Source: JALORV01 sp963703945 (GTDB lineage Bacteria > Pseudomonadota > Gammaproteobacteria > Burkholderiales > Burkholderiaceae_F). From it: a stretch of DNA of 64,000 bases. The notes beneath the pieces were generated by a model, which saw nothing but the letters and a program-made list of their open reading frames with translations, was not told the origin of the DNA and searched no databases. Position numbers and translations under genes: made by a program. Within the stretch, counting starts at the first letter, position 1. Every line of letters starts with the position of its first letter. Location of the stretch: the NCBI GenBank assembly GCA_963703945.1, contig CAVPGM010000034.1:1-64000 (forward strand). The letters are read 5' to 3'. Below are positions 7,275 through 18,078 of the stretch, in pieces.

Positions 7275-8861
7275 TCAGACGGGTTTGTGGCGGTACATCA
7301 GGCGATCCGCGCGCCGCATCAGACTCTCCACCGTGTCGTCGGGCTGCGCGGCGGCGACTCCGATACTCAGGCTCACCTCCAGTCCCGCCGCGAGGTCGCT
7401 CCAGTCGTGCTCCGCGACCACCTTCCGGATGCGCTCGCCCGCCGCGGTCGCCTCGGCCTCGGAGGTGCCACCGAACAGCACGACCATCTCGTCACCGCCG
7501 GTGCGCGCAGCAAAGTCCGACGCCCGCAGCGTGAGGCGCAACACGTCGGCCAGCGATTTGAGGACCGCGTCCCCAACCACATGCGAATGTCGGTCGTTGA
7601 TGCGCTTGAAAAGATCGATGTCCAGCAGCGCCAGCGCAAACGGCCGGCCGCCCGAGCGCAACTCGGCGAGCGCGTCCTGCACCAGCGGGTCGAGCGCTCT
7701 GCGGTTGGCGAGGCCGGTCAGCGGGTCCTGCAGTGACAGCTCGCGGAACGAGCTCGCTTCCGCACTGAGCGTATCGAGCTGCTCGCGCTGCTTTATCGAC
7801 TCGCGCCAGCGCTCGATGCGGACCCGGTTCTCGCTGCGCAACCGCATGATCTCGCGCGTTACCTGGATGTGCTGTCGCAGCGCCCTCACCGCGGTTCTCT
7901 GGTCGCCCGCGGCCTCGGCGCAGCGCGCCAGCACATCGTGCGCCTTGCCTTCAACCACCAGCAGGTCGAACTGACGCGCCAGTTCGAGGCCGCGACTTGC
8001 CGCGTGCACACCGGCAGTCGGCAGGCCCTCCAGCAGAAAGACTTCTGCCTCGACCACCGATCCCTCCGCGAGTCCATGCGACCAGCCGAGCTGAGCGGCG
8101 TCGCGCAGCACGGCATCGACCGCGGTGCGCGCCGCCTCGACGTTGCCGAGCGCCACGTGGATCTGCGCCAGCACCGCCTGGTGCGAGGCGCGCTCGCGCA
8201 ACTGTAGTTCGGCATTGCCGTCGTTCGGCTGTTGCAGCAGGTTTTCTGCCCACGCCTGCAGCATCTTCAGGTGCTCGCGGTCGGGCGCGGAAGCGTGCAG
8301 TGCCGCCGGATCGGTCAACCAGCCGAGATTGATGGTCAGCCAATCCGTGCGGGCGGTGCGCTCCCAGCTGGCCAGACGCGCCTCGCGCGCGATGTCGATC
8401 ATCTGCGCAAAGAGCTGTAGCGCTTCCTCGTAGGAACCCGCTGCGGCATGGGCAGCGCCCAGTGCCCGCGCAGCCATCAGTCGCAGGTCCGGACGGGCTC
8501 CCTGTGGGGCGACCTCCTGTGCCGCGAACGCGGCCGCATACGCATCGTCATAGCGGCGCATCTGCGCGCAGGCAAACACTGCCGACGTCAGCGCCGCAAC
8601 CTGGCTCGCCATATCGCCCGCTGCTGCGTGCAGCTGCGCGGCCTGGATCGCATGGGCATCGGCCGCAGAGAACTCGCCAATGCGGACTTCGAGCGTCGCG
8701 AGCCGGCTCAGCAGGCGCGCCTGCGATTCGCGATTGCCGGCGACGCGCGCCCGCTCGATGCCTTCGATCAGCACGGTGCGCGCGGCCTCGAACCTGCCTT
8801 CGCGCAGAGCGGCGGCAACCTGTTCCAGTTCAGCGGCGAGAGTTGCGGACACGGAACTCAT
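7275..8861 (-). CDS. TPR-GGDEF diguanylate cyclase
   Basis: This 528-residue soluble protein has about 340 residues of helical TPR-like repeats, a short coiled coil (RLRSENRVRIERWRESIKQR) and a C-terminal GGDEF domain. The active-site loop reads RTGGDEMVVLF: the signature has Met instead of Phe, a substitution tolerated in active diguanylate cyclases. LQDPLTGLANRRALD and ALALLDIDLFKRINDRHSH are also present. An active enzyme would make c-di-GMP from two GTP. No transmembrane segment or RxxD inhibitory site is obvious. ATG 8861 is preferred; an open frame extends upstream to 9119, but that part has non-coding character. It converges with the lipoprotein gene. Confidence 0.88.
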   Translation of the reverse strand: MSSVSATLAAELEQVAAALREGRFEAARTVLIEGIERARVAGNRESQARLLSRLATLEVRIGEFSAADAHAIQAAQLHAAAGDMASQVAALTSAVFACAQMRRYDDAYAAAFAAQEVAPQGARPDLRLMAARALGAAHAAAGSYEEALQLFAQMIDIAREARLASWERTARTDWLTINLGWLTDPAALHASAPDREHLKMLQAWAENLLQQPNDGNAELQLRERASHQAVLAQIHVALGNVEAARTAVDAVLRDAAQLGWSHGLAEGSVVEAEVFLLEGLPTAGVHAASRGLELARQFDLLVVEGKAHDVLARCAEAAGDQRTAVRALRQHIQVTREIMRLRSENRVRIERWRESIKQREQLDTLSAEASSFRELSLQDPLTGLANRRALDPLVQDALAELRSGGRPFALALLDIDLFKRINDRHSHVVGDAVLKSLADVLRLTLRASDFAARTGGDEMVVLFGGTSEAEATAAGERIRKVVAEHDWSDLAAGLEVSLSIGVAAAQPDDTVESLMRRADRLMYRHKPV

Positions 8862-9131
8862 CAAGTCAAATGTGACAGCTCGGCGCGCCTGAGGCAACGG
8901 GCGGGATTCGCCCCAGCGTAAACGCGGCGGGGAAGTGCGACGGATGGGAAAAGCGATGGAAAGGCCGGCGAAACTGTGGTCTCGCCCGGTTGGAAGCGTC
9001 CTCCTGCGGAGCTCGCACACCGGCTTCCCGCCGGCAGCAGTCGCGAATCGTTCTTGAAAGTCATGCGGGCGTAGGGCTGTCGCAGGCCTCGCTGCCAGGT
9101 TCGAGACGCACTCCTGCAATCCTCGGATCGC

Positions 9132-9162
9132 AGCAAAAAGAACCCGCCTTTCGGGCGGGTTC
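9132..9162 (-). terminator. Rho-independent terminator
   Basis: The stem GAACCCGCC (9140-9148) pairs with GGCGGGTTC (9154-9162) around a 5-base loop. Read on the minus strand it is followed by a run of five T, so it terminates the TIGR03118 gene that ends at 9181. Confidence 0.85.
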
Positions 9163-9180
9163 GCATTCGTGATTGGTCGT

Positions 9181-10338
9181 CTACTGCTTGCGCCGACGCG
9201 AGACTGCGAGTCCAGCTAGGGCGAGGCCGAGAAGAGCGACGGTGGTCGGTTCAGGAACCGAGATCACACCAAACAGCCCGTGCGTTTCGTCGTCGGGACC
9301 GGCCGAGAAGTAGATCGACTGCGAACTTCCGCCGTTGCCGTCGTTTCCTGCGGTCAAACCCCAGAGACCGTCGATTGCCAGTGGTTTGCCATTCGTTCCA
9401 AGCAGCTGCCCCACGAACGTATTGGTCAACAAATCGAAGATGTTGATGTGCCCGTCGCCGAAGTTGCCGACCAGCAGATCTCCGGCCAACGCACCGAAGG
9501 ATGTACGGCGCCAGGCCAGCCCCCAAGGCGAATCCAGGGTGCCGTTCGAACCCACCCGGCCAAGGAAATTGCCTTGAAGGTCGAACACGCTCACGAAACC
9601 ATGGCCTGCGCCCGCCACGTCGTCGCCTTTGTCAGCATCCTGCAGTGCATAGGTCACGTAGAGCTTGCCGTTGATGTTCTGTATGTTGAACGGGGCATAG
9701 CCGGCGGGAATACCGGGGTCGGTGAAGCTGCCTGCCAGGTCAGGGGCGCCGGCGTTGCCTTTGAGGACATCGATCGTCCCGGCGCGGAAGTTGGCGGAGT
9801 ACAGATAGCTGTTCGTACCGATCGTCGCCTCTGTCGTCCCCTTGTAAACGTTCGCATCGGATCCGATCTGGAGTGTTTCCGCAGTGGTGCCTAGCGCAGC
9901 CCTCCAACCTGAAACCGTTCCATCCTCGCTGACAAAGAGGAACCGGTCGCCATTGAATGCAGCCGTGCTGTTGAAGACCTGTCCCGTGACGCTCCCATCG
10001 CCGGGAATGGCCACGACCAGGCCCTGCTGTACGGTGACCTGGGTCAACGGGTTTACCGAATACAGTCTCGCGTTACCCGCCCCGTTGGAGGAGACCCAAA
10101 ATGGACTGGTAGCCGAAAAGGAGATCCCCCAAGCGTTCTTGAGTTCGGGGTCGGTGATTTGAGCGGCGTGTGCAGTCTGATCGTCGGTGACGAGGTTCGT
10201 GACACTAAACGGTGCAGCCTGCGCTTGTGCTAGACCCAAGGCGATCATCATCCCGGAACAGAACTTCAGGATCGCCAGCGGGCTCGAATTCGGAGCGCCA
10301 AATATGGAGAGAAGTGTCGGCTCTCGGTTGATTTGCAT
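9181..10338 (-). CDS. TIGR03118 family PEP-CTERM protein
   Basis: This 385-residue secreted protein has a signal peptide ending near LAQAQAA and a body of beta-propeller-like repeats (NAWGISFSATSPFWVSSNGA, SPWGLAW, IDGLWGLTAGN) characteristic of TIGR03118. The C-terminal tail is SVPEPTTVALLGLALAGLAV followed by SRRRKQ, a textbook PEP-CTERM signal. It is expected to be processed by an exosortase and held at or released from the cell surface. ATG 10338 is chosen because it follows a GGAGG ribosome-binding site with 5-6 base spacing; the frame is open upstream to 10377. Function of the family is not established. Confidence 0.88.
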   Translation of the reverse strand: MQINREPTLLSIFGAPNSSPLAILKFCSGMMIALGLAQAQAAPFSVTNLVTDDQTAHAAQITDPELKNAWGISFSATSPFWVSSNGAGNARLYSVNPLTQVTVQQGLVVAIPGDGSVTGQVFNSTAAFNGDRFLFVSEDGTVSGWRAALGTTAETLQIGSDANVYKGTTEATIGTNSYLYSANFRAGTIDVLKGNAGAPDLAGSFTDPGIPAGYAPFNIQNINGKLYVTYALQDADKGDDVAGAGHGFVSVFDLQGNFLGRVGSNGTLDSPWGLAWRRTSFGALAGDLLVGNFGDGHINIFDLLTNTFVGQLLGTNGKPLAIDGLWGLTAGNDGNGGSSQSIYFSAGPDDETHGLFGVISVPEPTTVALLGLALAGLAVSRRRKQ

Positions 10339-10516
10339 GATGCCTCCGCATAGGGGCAGAGTGCATACCTCACGCAAGAATCATGCAACGACACGAAATC
10401 AAACACATACGAATAAGATCAGTGGCATTGTGAGAATTACATCGACACTGGGCTGTGGCGTGCCCCTGAGCAGATGGCGCCGGTTGCACTCTCGTGCACT
10501 TGCAGACCAAATGTCA

Positions 10517-10607
10517 TGGCGGAGAGAGTGGGATTCGAACCCACGATAGGTTATTCACCTATACACGCGTTCCAGGCGTGCGCCTTCAACCGCTCGGCCA
10601 TCTCTCC
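10517..10607 (-). tRNA. serT-like: tRNA-Ser (anticodon GGA)
   Basis: The minus strand folds as a class II tRNA. The acceptor stem is GGAGAGA/TCTCTCC, the anticodon loop is CTGGAAC with anticodon GGA, there is a long variable arm, and the T arm is GTGGGTTCGAATCCCAC. Discriminator G and an encoded CCA end are present (10520-10517). It reads UCC/UCU serine codons. Confidence 0.96.
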
Positions 10608-10620
10608 TATGGGGCCGAGA

Positions 10621-10626
10621 ATTATA
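10621..10626 (-). promoter_or_regulatory. -10 box of tRNA-Ser(GGA)
   Basis: A perfect TATAAT on the minus strand lies 13 bases before the tRNA 5' end, within CGATATAATT. No convincing -35 box is seen. It lies between the symporter terminator and the tRNA, so the tRNA has its own promoter. Confidence 0.65.
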
Positions 10627-10656
10627 TCGGCGCATCACAGCGGCGAAACGCAGGCG

Positions 10657-10684
10657 AAAAAAAGCCCGCGGCACGCCGCGGGCT
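10657..10684 (-). terminator. Rho-independent terminator of the acetate operon
   Basis: A strong GC hairpin (AGCCCGCGGC at 10663-10672 pairing with GCCGCGGGCT at 10675-10684) is followed on the minus strand by seven T residues. It lies 21 bases after the symporter stop codon. Confidence 0.9.
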
Positions 10685-10705
10685 CTGAGCTCAATGCAAC
10701 AGCGA

Positions 10706-12811
10706 TCAGGTGGCCTGCGTGTCCATCGTGTCTCCCCTGAGGCTCGGGTAGCGCACGTGTTCGACCAGTTCCTGCGTCGTCCGGTCAGGCTCGGGCGTCA
10801 GTATGCTGACCACCAGGATCGCCACGATGCCGAGCGGGATGCCGAAGATCGCCGACGAGATCGGCTGGATGCCGAACCACAGCGGGTAGTCCGCCGGGTT
10901 GAGGCCGAGCGCCTGCTGAAAGAACGGATACCGTGTGGCCATGTAGTACATCGTGATGCCCAGGCCCAGCACCATGCCTGCGATCGCTCCCGCTTTGTTC
11001 GCGCGCTTCCAGAACACACCCAGTGTGAGCGCCGGGAAGAACGCCGCCGCGGCAAGCGAAAACGCAGCGCCCACCAGGAACAGAATGTCTCCCGGTTTCA
11101 GCGACGTTACGTAGGCTGCCACAAAGGCCACCACCAGCAGCAGGATCTTCGAGATCGTCACCCGCTTCTGCGTCGAAGCATCGGGGTTGATCATCTTGTA
11201 GTACAGATCGTGCGACAGCGCGTTGGCGATCGTCAGCAGCAGTCCGTCCGCGGTCGACAGTGCCGCCGCCAGACCACCGGCTGCCACCAGGCCGGAGATC
11301 ACGTACGGCAATCCTGCGATCTCGGGTGTGGCCAGCACGATGATGTCCTGCCCGAGCGAGATTTCCGACAGTTGAACGATGCCATCCTTGTTGATGTCGA
11401 CAATACTGAGCAGCGTCGGGTCGATCTTGCTCCACGCCGCCACCCACGCCGGCAGGTTGGCGAACGACGAACCGACCACGTTGTTGTACACCTCGAATTT
11501 CACCAGTACCGCAAGCGCCGGCGCGGTGAAGTACAGCAGGAAGATGAACAACAGCGACCAGAACACCGACTGCCGCGCCTCGTTGACCGACGGGGTTGTG
11601 TAGTACCGCATCAGGATGTGCGGCAGCGCGGCCGTGCCGACCATCAGGCACAGCGTCAGCGCCAGGAAATTCAGTCGCTTGGTGTCGCGCTCCTTTTCAG
11701 CTGCTTCGCCGGTCTTGTTGGTCGGATACGGCTCCGCGTGCGGCAGTGGCGCTCCCGAGCGGGCCGTGTTTGCACCCACCTGCGCCTGCCATGCCTTGCG
11801 CGCCGCGTCAGCGGACGCCGGGTAGCTCGACAGCGCCTTTTCCGCCGCGTGAATCTCGGCCACCGGTGCGTTGGCTGCTTTCAGGTCCTCAACCTTCTTC
11901 GCCGCGTCGGTACGACCGTTCTCCCAGGTCGCCGGCAGTCCCTCGATGCGCTTCTTCGCATCCGCGGCGCGGTCGGCAAAGATCTTACGGACCTCGAGTT
12001 CCTTCGGATCGACCGTCAGCTTCTTCTCCAGCGCGGTCACGCGCTCGAGCACGCCACCGTAAACGAACTGCGGCAGCGGTATGCCCGTGATCTTCACCGA
12101 CAGCCACACCACCGGGATCATGTAGGCAATGATCAGGATGATGTACTGCGCCACCTGCGTCCAGGTGACCGCGCGCATGCCGCCGAGGAACGAACAGACC
12201 AGGATACCGGCGAGACCCAGGAACACGCCGACGCCGAACTCGACTCCGGTGAAGCGCGACGTGATCAGGCCGACCCCATAGATCTGCGCGATCACATAGG
12301 TGAACGAGCACAGGATCGCGGCGAACACGCCGATCGAGCGGGCGATGTTGCCGCCGTAGCGCGCCCCGAGAAAGTCCGGGATCGTGAACTGCCCGAACTT
12401 GCGCAGATACGGCGCGAGGAACAGCGCCACCAAGCAGTAGCCGCCGGTCCAGCCCATGATGAAGGCCAGCCCGTCGAACCCCTGCAGGTAAAGCCCGCCC
12501 GCCATGCCGATAAACGAGGCGGCCGACATCCAGTCCGCCCCGGTCGCCATGCCGTTAAAGAACGCCGGCACACGGCGCCCCGCGACGTAGTACTCGGCGA
12601 CGTCGGCCGTGCGGCTCATGATGCCGATTCCGGCATAAAGCGCGATCGTGGCGAACAGGAACACATAGCCGATCCACACCTTCGGCAGTCCCATCTGCTC
12701 GGCGATCGCCAGGCCCACGAGGAAAACGATGAAACCGCCCGTGTACCAGGTGTAGTACTTCCTCAGCTGGTGGAAGAAGGCGCGATTGGAAGCTCCGGTC
12801 ATAGCCATCAC
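10706..12811 (-). CDS. Sodium:solute symporter large subunit (acetate-type)
   Basis: This 701-residue polytopic membrane protein belongs to the sodium:solute symporter family (VC_2705/ActP-like branch). Successive membrane helices run through the N-terminal half (YTWYTGGFIVFLVGLAIAEQ, WMSAASFIGMAGGLYLQGFD) and the C-terminal half. Between about residues 240 and 380 there is a charged helical insert (LEKKLTVDPKELEVRKIFAD and further), a feature of this subfamily. Its start overlaps the DUF4212 gene by 4 bases, so the two subunits are co-translated. With acs upstream, acetate or another short carboxylate is the most likely substrate. It is the last gene before a strong terminator. Confidence 0.9.
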   Translation of the reverse strand: MMAMTGASNRAFFHQLRKYYTWYTGGFIVFLVGLAIAEQMGLPKVWIGYVFLFATIALYAGIGIMSRTADVAEYYVAGRRVPAFFNGMATGADWMSAASFIGMAGGLYLQGFDGLAFIMGWTGGYCLVALFLAPYLRKFGQFTIPDFLGARYGGNIARSIGVFAAILCSFTYVIAQIYGVGLITSRFTGVEFGVGVFLGLAGILVCSFLGGMRAVTWTQVAQYIILIIAYMIPVVWLSVKITGIPLPQFVYGGVLERVTALEKKLTVDPKELEVRKIFADRAADAKKRIEGLPATWENGRTDAAKKVEDLKAANAPVAEIHAAEKALSSYPASADAARKAWQAQVGANTARSGAPLPHAEPYPTNKTGEAAEKERDTKRLNFLALTLCLMVGTAALPHILMRYYTTPSVNEARQSVFWSLLFIFLLYFTAPALAVLVKFEVYNNVVGSSFANLPAWVAAWSKIDPTLLSIVDINKDGIVQLSEISLGQDIIVLATPEIAGLPYVISGLVAAGGLAAALSTADGLLLTIANALSHDLYYKMINPDASTQKRVTISKILLLVVAFVAAYVTSLKPGDILFLVGAAFSLAAAAFFPALTLGVFWKRANKAGAIAGMVLGLGITMYYMATRYPFFQQALGLNPADYPLWFGIQPISSAIFGIPLGIVAILVVSILTPEPDRTTQELVEHVRYPSLRGDTMDTQAT

Positions 12812-13071
12812 AGGTCTCCTTCATCGACGCCGTATTCGACGTCGAGCTGCCGCATCTTCTTCGCGTAGTAGTAAAGAATCGCGACGTAGATGATCAGCGA
12901 CCCCTGCGCCGCCATGTAGAACGACAGCGGCCAGCCGAAGAAATTGATCTCGGCCAGCGGGCGCGCGTAATACCCCATCACGAACGTCACGACGAACCAG
13001 ATGAAGAGCAGTACTGCGGTGATCCGCAGGTTTCTGCTCCAGTACTCCTTGTGTTTTGCGGTGAGCTGCAT
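12808..13071 (-). CDS. DUF4212 small subunit of the symporter
   Basis: This 87-residue protein has two transmembrane helices (TAVLLFIWFVVTFVMGYYA and LSFYMAAQGSLIIYVAILYY) and the typical N-terminal HKEYWSRNLRIT sequence of DUF4212, the small partner of VC_2705-type symporters. It overlaps the large subunit by 4 bases (ATGA). It is probably required for assembly or function of the transporter. Confidence 0.93.
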   Translation of the reverse strand: MQLTAKHKEYWSRNLRITAVLLFIWFVVTFVMGYYARPLAEINFFGWPLSFYMAAQGSLIIYVAILYYYAKKMRQLDVEYGVDEGDL

Positions 13072-13103
13072 GTCTTCTCCTTGGGTGACTTCTGTCTGCT
13101 GCT

Positions 13104-13745
13104 TCAGGGATGTGGGACGGTCGTCTCCTCCTTGGTGACGTGCATTGCGATGCTCGTTTCAACGGCCTGCGGCGGGGTGCGACTCATGTCCCGCCTGAGT
13201 GTCGCCGCGTACTTGGGCTCGAACTTCTTCAACTCGTCATGGACCTTTTCGGCCTCTACCGCGTCGCCAAGGTGGTGGTAGGTCATGCCGAGCTGGTAGT
13301 AGCCGTAGGGGGAAAAAGGCTGCAACTTGATGTTCTTACGGAATGCGTCGATCGCCTCGCGCAGCCGTCCGGCGCGGATCAGCACGAGGCCAAGCCCGTA
13401 CCAGGCCCGATCGATCGACGGCTTCAGTTCGATCGCCTTCCGGAAGCAACGCTCGGCGCCTGCGAGATCGTCGCGCTGGTCGTATAGGAAGCCGAGGTTG
13501 AACCAGGCTTCGGCATTCGCCGGGTTCAGCTCGATCAGCTCCACGAATTCGCGCACCGCCGCCGTCGGGTCGTTGGTCTCGGCGTACAGGTTGCCGAGCG
13601 CGGCCCGCGCGACCTCGTTGCGAGGCTCGATCTCGACGATCTTCCTCAGGTCGGCGATCGCGCTCTGAGGCCGATTGAACAGCACAGCGACGCTCGCCCG
13701 GCGATTGAGCCAGAAGCGCTTGAGCACACGTGCCAGCACATTCAC
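13104..13745 (-). CDS. TPR repeat protein of the acetate operon
   Basis: This 213-residue protein consists mainly of tetratricopeptide repeats (ARAALGNLYAETNDPTAAVR, AWFNLGFLYDQRDDLAGAER, AWYGLGLVLIRAGRLREAID, GYYQLGMTYHHLGDAVEAEK). No signal peptide is seen and the C-terminal tail is disordered. The start is GTG 13745, overlapping the upstream gene's TGA by 4 bases (GTGA), which argues for translational coupling; an open frame further upstream is not coding-like. It is 32 bases before the DUF4212 gene and so co-transcribed with the symporter. The role is probably protein-protein interaction; specific function unknown. Confidence 0.82.
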   Translation of the reverse strand: MNVLARVLKRFWLNRRASVAVLFNRPQSAIADLRKIVEIEPRNEVARAALGNLYAETNDPTAAVREFVELIELNPANAEAWFNLGFLYDQRDDLAGAERCFRKAIELKPSIDRAWYGLGLVLIRAGRLREAIDAFRKNIKLQPFSPYGYYQLGMTYHHLGDAVEAEKVHDELKKFEPKYAATLRRDMSRTPPQAVETSIAMHVTKEETTVPHP

Positions 13746-14080
13746 TGCACGCCCGCCTTGCCCTCGCCCGCGGCGACCCACTTCTCGCAGCCCGCCTGGC
13801 TGAGGTCGGCGCGACACACTTCGCGCACCTGGAAGCCGAGCCAAAAGTAGCCGAAAAACAGCAGCAGGAACGCCGCGATCGGAATATGCCGATCGAGCAC
13901 GATGCGCGGCGTCACCAGCCGCACCAGCTTGACTGCCGGACTGGCGATCAACTGGAACAGCCGATAGACGATGTTCTGTTGTCGGGCCGGCCAGTTGAAC
14001 GCGCCAACCAGCAGCTGTCCGATCAGCGCCAGGCCATTGACGAGCACGAGGGACTGAGCGATCAGCAACGCGAAAGCCAT
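13742..14080 (-). CDS. Small membrane protein between acs and TPR gene
   Basis: This 112-residue protein has an N-terminal hydrophobic segment (MAFALLIAQSLVLVNGLALI) and a second helix near residues 68-86 (IPIAAFLLLFFGYFWLGFQV), followed by a Cys-containing tail (REVCRADLSQAGCEKW). No family assignment is possible from sequence reading. It lies 89 bases downstream of acs and is coupled to the TPR gene, so it probably belongs to the acetate uptake block. Confidence 0.7.
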   Translation of the reverse strand: MAFALLIAQSLVLVNGLALIGQLLVGAFNWPARQQNIVYRLFQLIASPAVKLVRLVTPRIVLDRHIPIAAFLLLFFGYFWLGFQVREVCRADLSQAGCEKWVAAGEGKAGVQ

Positions 14081-14169
14081 CAGTCGCGCTCTCCATTCCG
14101 GTATCGCGACCTACGCAGCGGCCAGCCCGCGAAGCGAGTTCCTGCACGCCTTAGCGCATGTCCCCCCGG

Positions 14170-16153
<1,984 letters not shown>

Positions 16154-16323
16154 GACTCCCGTCTCCGCGGCGCGTGGTCGGTCGTTTTGTTTATTGTTGA
16201 GTGCAGAACGATACCCGCGCGGGACGGTAGGTAGCGGCGCTTACAGGACGCTGACAGGGGGAGTCCCACTTGTGCTGCAATGCGCTAGCGCAACATTTCA
16301 GGTCGCAAAGGCGGGGTCGCAAT

Positions 16324-16349
16324 GGCAAACGGGCCGTCTGAGGCCCGTT
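16324..16349 (-). terminator. Probable terminator after tRNA-Ser(CGA)
   Basis: An 8-bp inverted repeat AACGGGCC (16328-16335) and GGCCCGTT (16342-16349) with a 6-base loop lies directly after the tRNA 3' end on the minus strand. The T-run is short (TTTGCC), so this is weaker than the other terminators. Confidence 0.55.
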
Positions 16350-16352
16350 CGT

Positions 16353-16443
<91 letters not shown>

Positions 16444-16465
16444 AGGTCGCTGAAGTGAGCCGCGG

Positions 16466-16471
16466 ATTATA
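16466..16471 (-). promoter_or_regulatory. -10 box of tRNA-Ser(CGA)
   Basis: A perfect TATAAT on the minus strand in AGATATAATCC, 22 bases before the tRNA and just after the serS stop codon. The tRNA may also be read from the serS promoter. Confidence 0.55.
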
Positions 16472-16485
16472 TCTGCGCGGAGGTG

Positions 16486-17775
16486 TCAGGCCGCCTGCAA
16501 CACCCGCTGACCGGCCATGTAAGGCTGCAGCACCTCGGGCACGGTGACGCTGCCATCAGCCTGCTGGAAATTCTCGAGCACGGCGACCAGCGTACGGCCG
16601 ACCGCGAGTCCCGACCCGTTCAGCGTGTGCACGAGTTCCGTCTTGCCCTGCGCGTTCCTGAAGCGGGTCTGCATGCGTCGCGCCTGGAACCCCTCGCAAT
16701 TGGACACCGACGAGATCTCGCGATAAGCGTTTTGCCCCGGCAGCCACACTTCGAGGTCATAGGTCTTGGCCGAGGCGAAGCCCATGTCGCCCGTGCACAA
16801 CACCACCACGCGATACGGCAACTCGAGCTTCTGCAGGATTACCTCGGCGTGGCCGACCATCTCTTCGAGCGTGTCGTACGAACGTTCTGGGTGCGCGATC
16901 TGCACCATCTCGACCTTGTCGAATTGGTGTTGCCGGATCATGCCGCGCGTGTCCTTGCCGTAGCTGCCCGCCTCGGAACGGAAACACGGCGTATGCGCGG
17001 TGAGCCGGATCGGGAGGTCGTCTTCACGCAGCAACTCGCCGCGCACCGTGTTGGTCAGAGAAATCTCCGAGGTCGAGATCAGGTAGAGCTCCTCCTTGTC
17101 CTCGCCACCGCCCTTGGTCACCCAGAACATGTCGTCGCGGAACTTCGGCAACTGCCCGGTGCCGAGCAGCGTGTCGCGGTTGACGATGTATGGCGTGTAG
17201 CACTCCGTGTAGCCGTGGTCTCGCGTCTGCGTGTCAAGCATCATCTGCGCCAGCGCGCGATGCAGATGGGCCACCGGCCCCTTCATGACTGCGAAGCGCG
17301 AGCCCGACAGCTTCGCCGCGGCCTCGAAGTCGAGGCCCAGACCGGCACCGACGTCGACATGGTCCTTGACGGGGAACTCGAACCGACGCGGCGACCCCCA
17401 GCGGCGCACCTCGACGTTGTCGTCTGCCGAGCGGCCAACCGGCACCGAAGCGTGCGGCAGGTTCGGGACACCGAGCAGCATCTCATGCAGGCGCGCCTGG
17501 ACGCTGCCGAGGTGCGCCTCGAGGTCCTTCAACTGCTGCGGAATCGCCGCGGCCTCGGCCATGACCGCGGACGCGTCCTCGCCCTTCGACTTCAGCGCGC
17601 CGATCTGCTTCGACAAGGCATTGCGACGCGCCTGCAGTTCTTCGGTCGACACCTGCACTGCCTTGCGCTCGGCTTCGAGGGCGTTAAAGACCTCGGTTTC
17701 GAACTCGAAGCCGCGAGTGCGCAGGCGCTCGGCGACCGCGCCAACGTCCTTGCGCAACAGATTGATGTCCAACAT
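16486..17775 (-). CDS. serS: Seryl-tRNA synthetase
   Basis: This 429-residue class II aminoacyl-tRNA synthetase charges tRNA-Ser and tRNA-Sec with serine in the cytoplasm. The N-terminal tRNA-binding coiled coil spans about residues 25-110 (FNALEAERKAVQVSTEELQA onward). The catalytic core follows, with TSEISLTNT, motif 2 around PCFRSEAGSYGKDTRG and motif 3 near LNGSGLAVGRTLVAVLEN. ATG 17775 gives the expected MLDINLLRKD start. Length is normal. It lies directly upstream of tRNA-Ser(CGA) on the same strand. Confidence 0.97.
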   Translation of the reverse strand: MLDINLLRKDVGAVAERLRTRGFEFETEVFNALEAERKAVQVSTEELQARRNALSKQIGALKSKGEDASAVMAEAAAIPQQLKDLEAHLGSVQARLHEMLLGVPNLPHASVPVGRSADDNVEVRRWGSPRRFEFPVKDHVDVGAGLGLDFEAAAKLSGSRFAVMKGPVAHLHRALAQMMLDTQTRDHGYTECYTPYIVNRDTLLGTGQLPKFRDDMFWVTKGGGEDKEELYLISTSEISLTNTVRGELLREDDLPIRLTAHTPCFRSEAGSYGKDTRGMIRQHQFDKVEMVQIAHPERSYDTLEEMVGHAEVILQKLELPYRVVVLCTGDMGFASAKTYDLEVWLPGQNAYREISSVSNCEGFQARRMQTRFRNAQGKTELVHTLNGSGLAVGRTLVAVLENFQQADGSVTVPEVLQPYMAGQRVLQAA

Positions 17776-18078
17776 GGCGGTTCCTGTGATCCTGCCGGCG
17801 ATACCGGCACTTCGATGTGATGGAGGGCCGCAGGCGCGGCCAATGATCTGATCAGCCGCGAGAGCGGCGACTGCGGCGGCGGGATCGACTGAGCTCGAGG
17901 GCATGCGGGCACATGGGCGGCATTCTCGCCGAGCCACTGACCGCGCGCAACCGAGCGCCGCAAAGACCCGGCGCTTGCAGCACGACGCGACCCTGGCCGC
18001 GGACCCTGCCGCAAGTGACGCGCTACGATGCGCTGATCCTCGACGCCGCGCTGCCGGCGTGAGCGACGGAGGCGAACC
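17776..18078. other. Divergent intergenic region, 303 bp
   Basis: This region separates divergent serS and the citrate-lyase-like operon. It should contain both promoters, but no strong -35/-10 pair is visible in the GC-rich sequence. A GGAGG-type ribosome-binding site sits at its right end before ATG 18079. No gene, RNA or repeat was recognised. Confidence 0.5.

Noticed and set aside
10694..12868. Plus-strand open frame (724 codons) opposite the symporter
   Set aside because: It is a shadow of the symporter gene, with Arg/His-rich sequence and no motifs.
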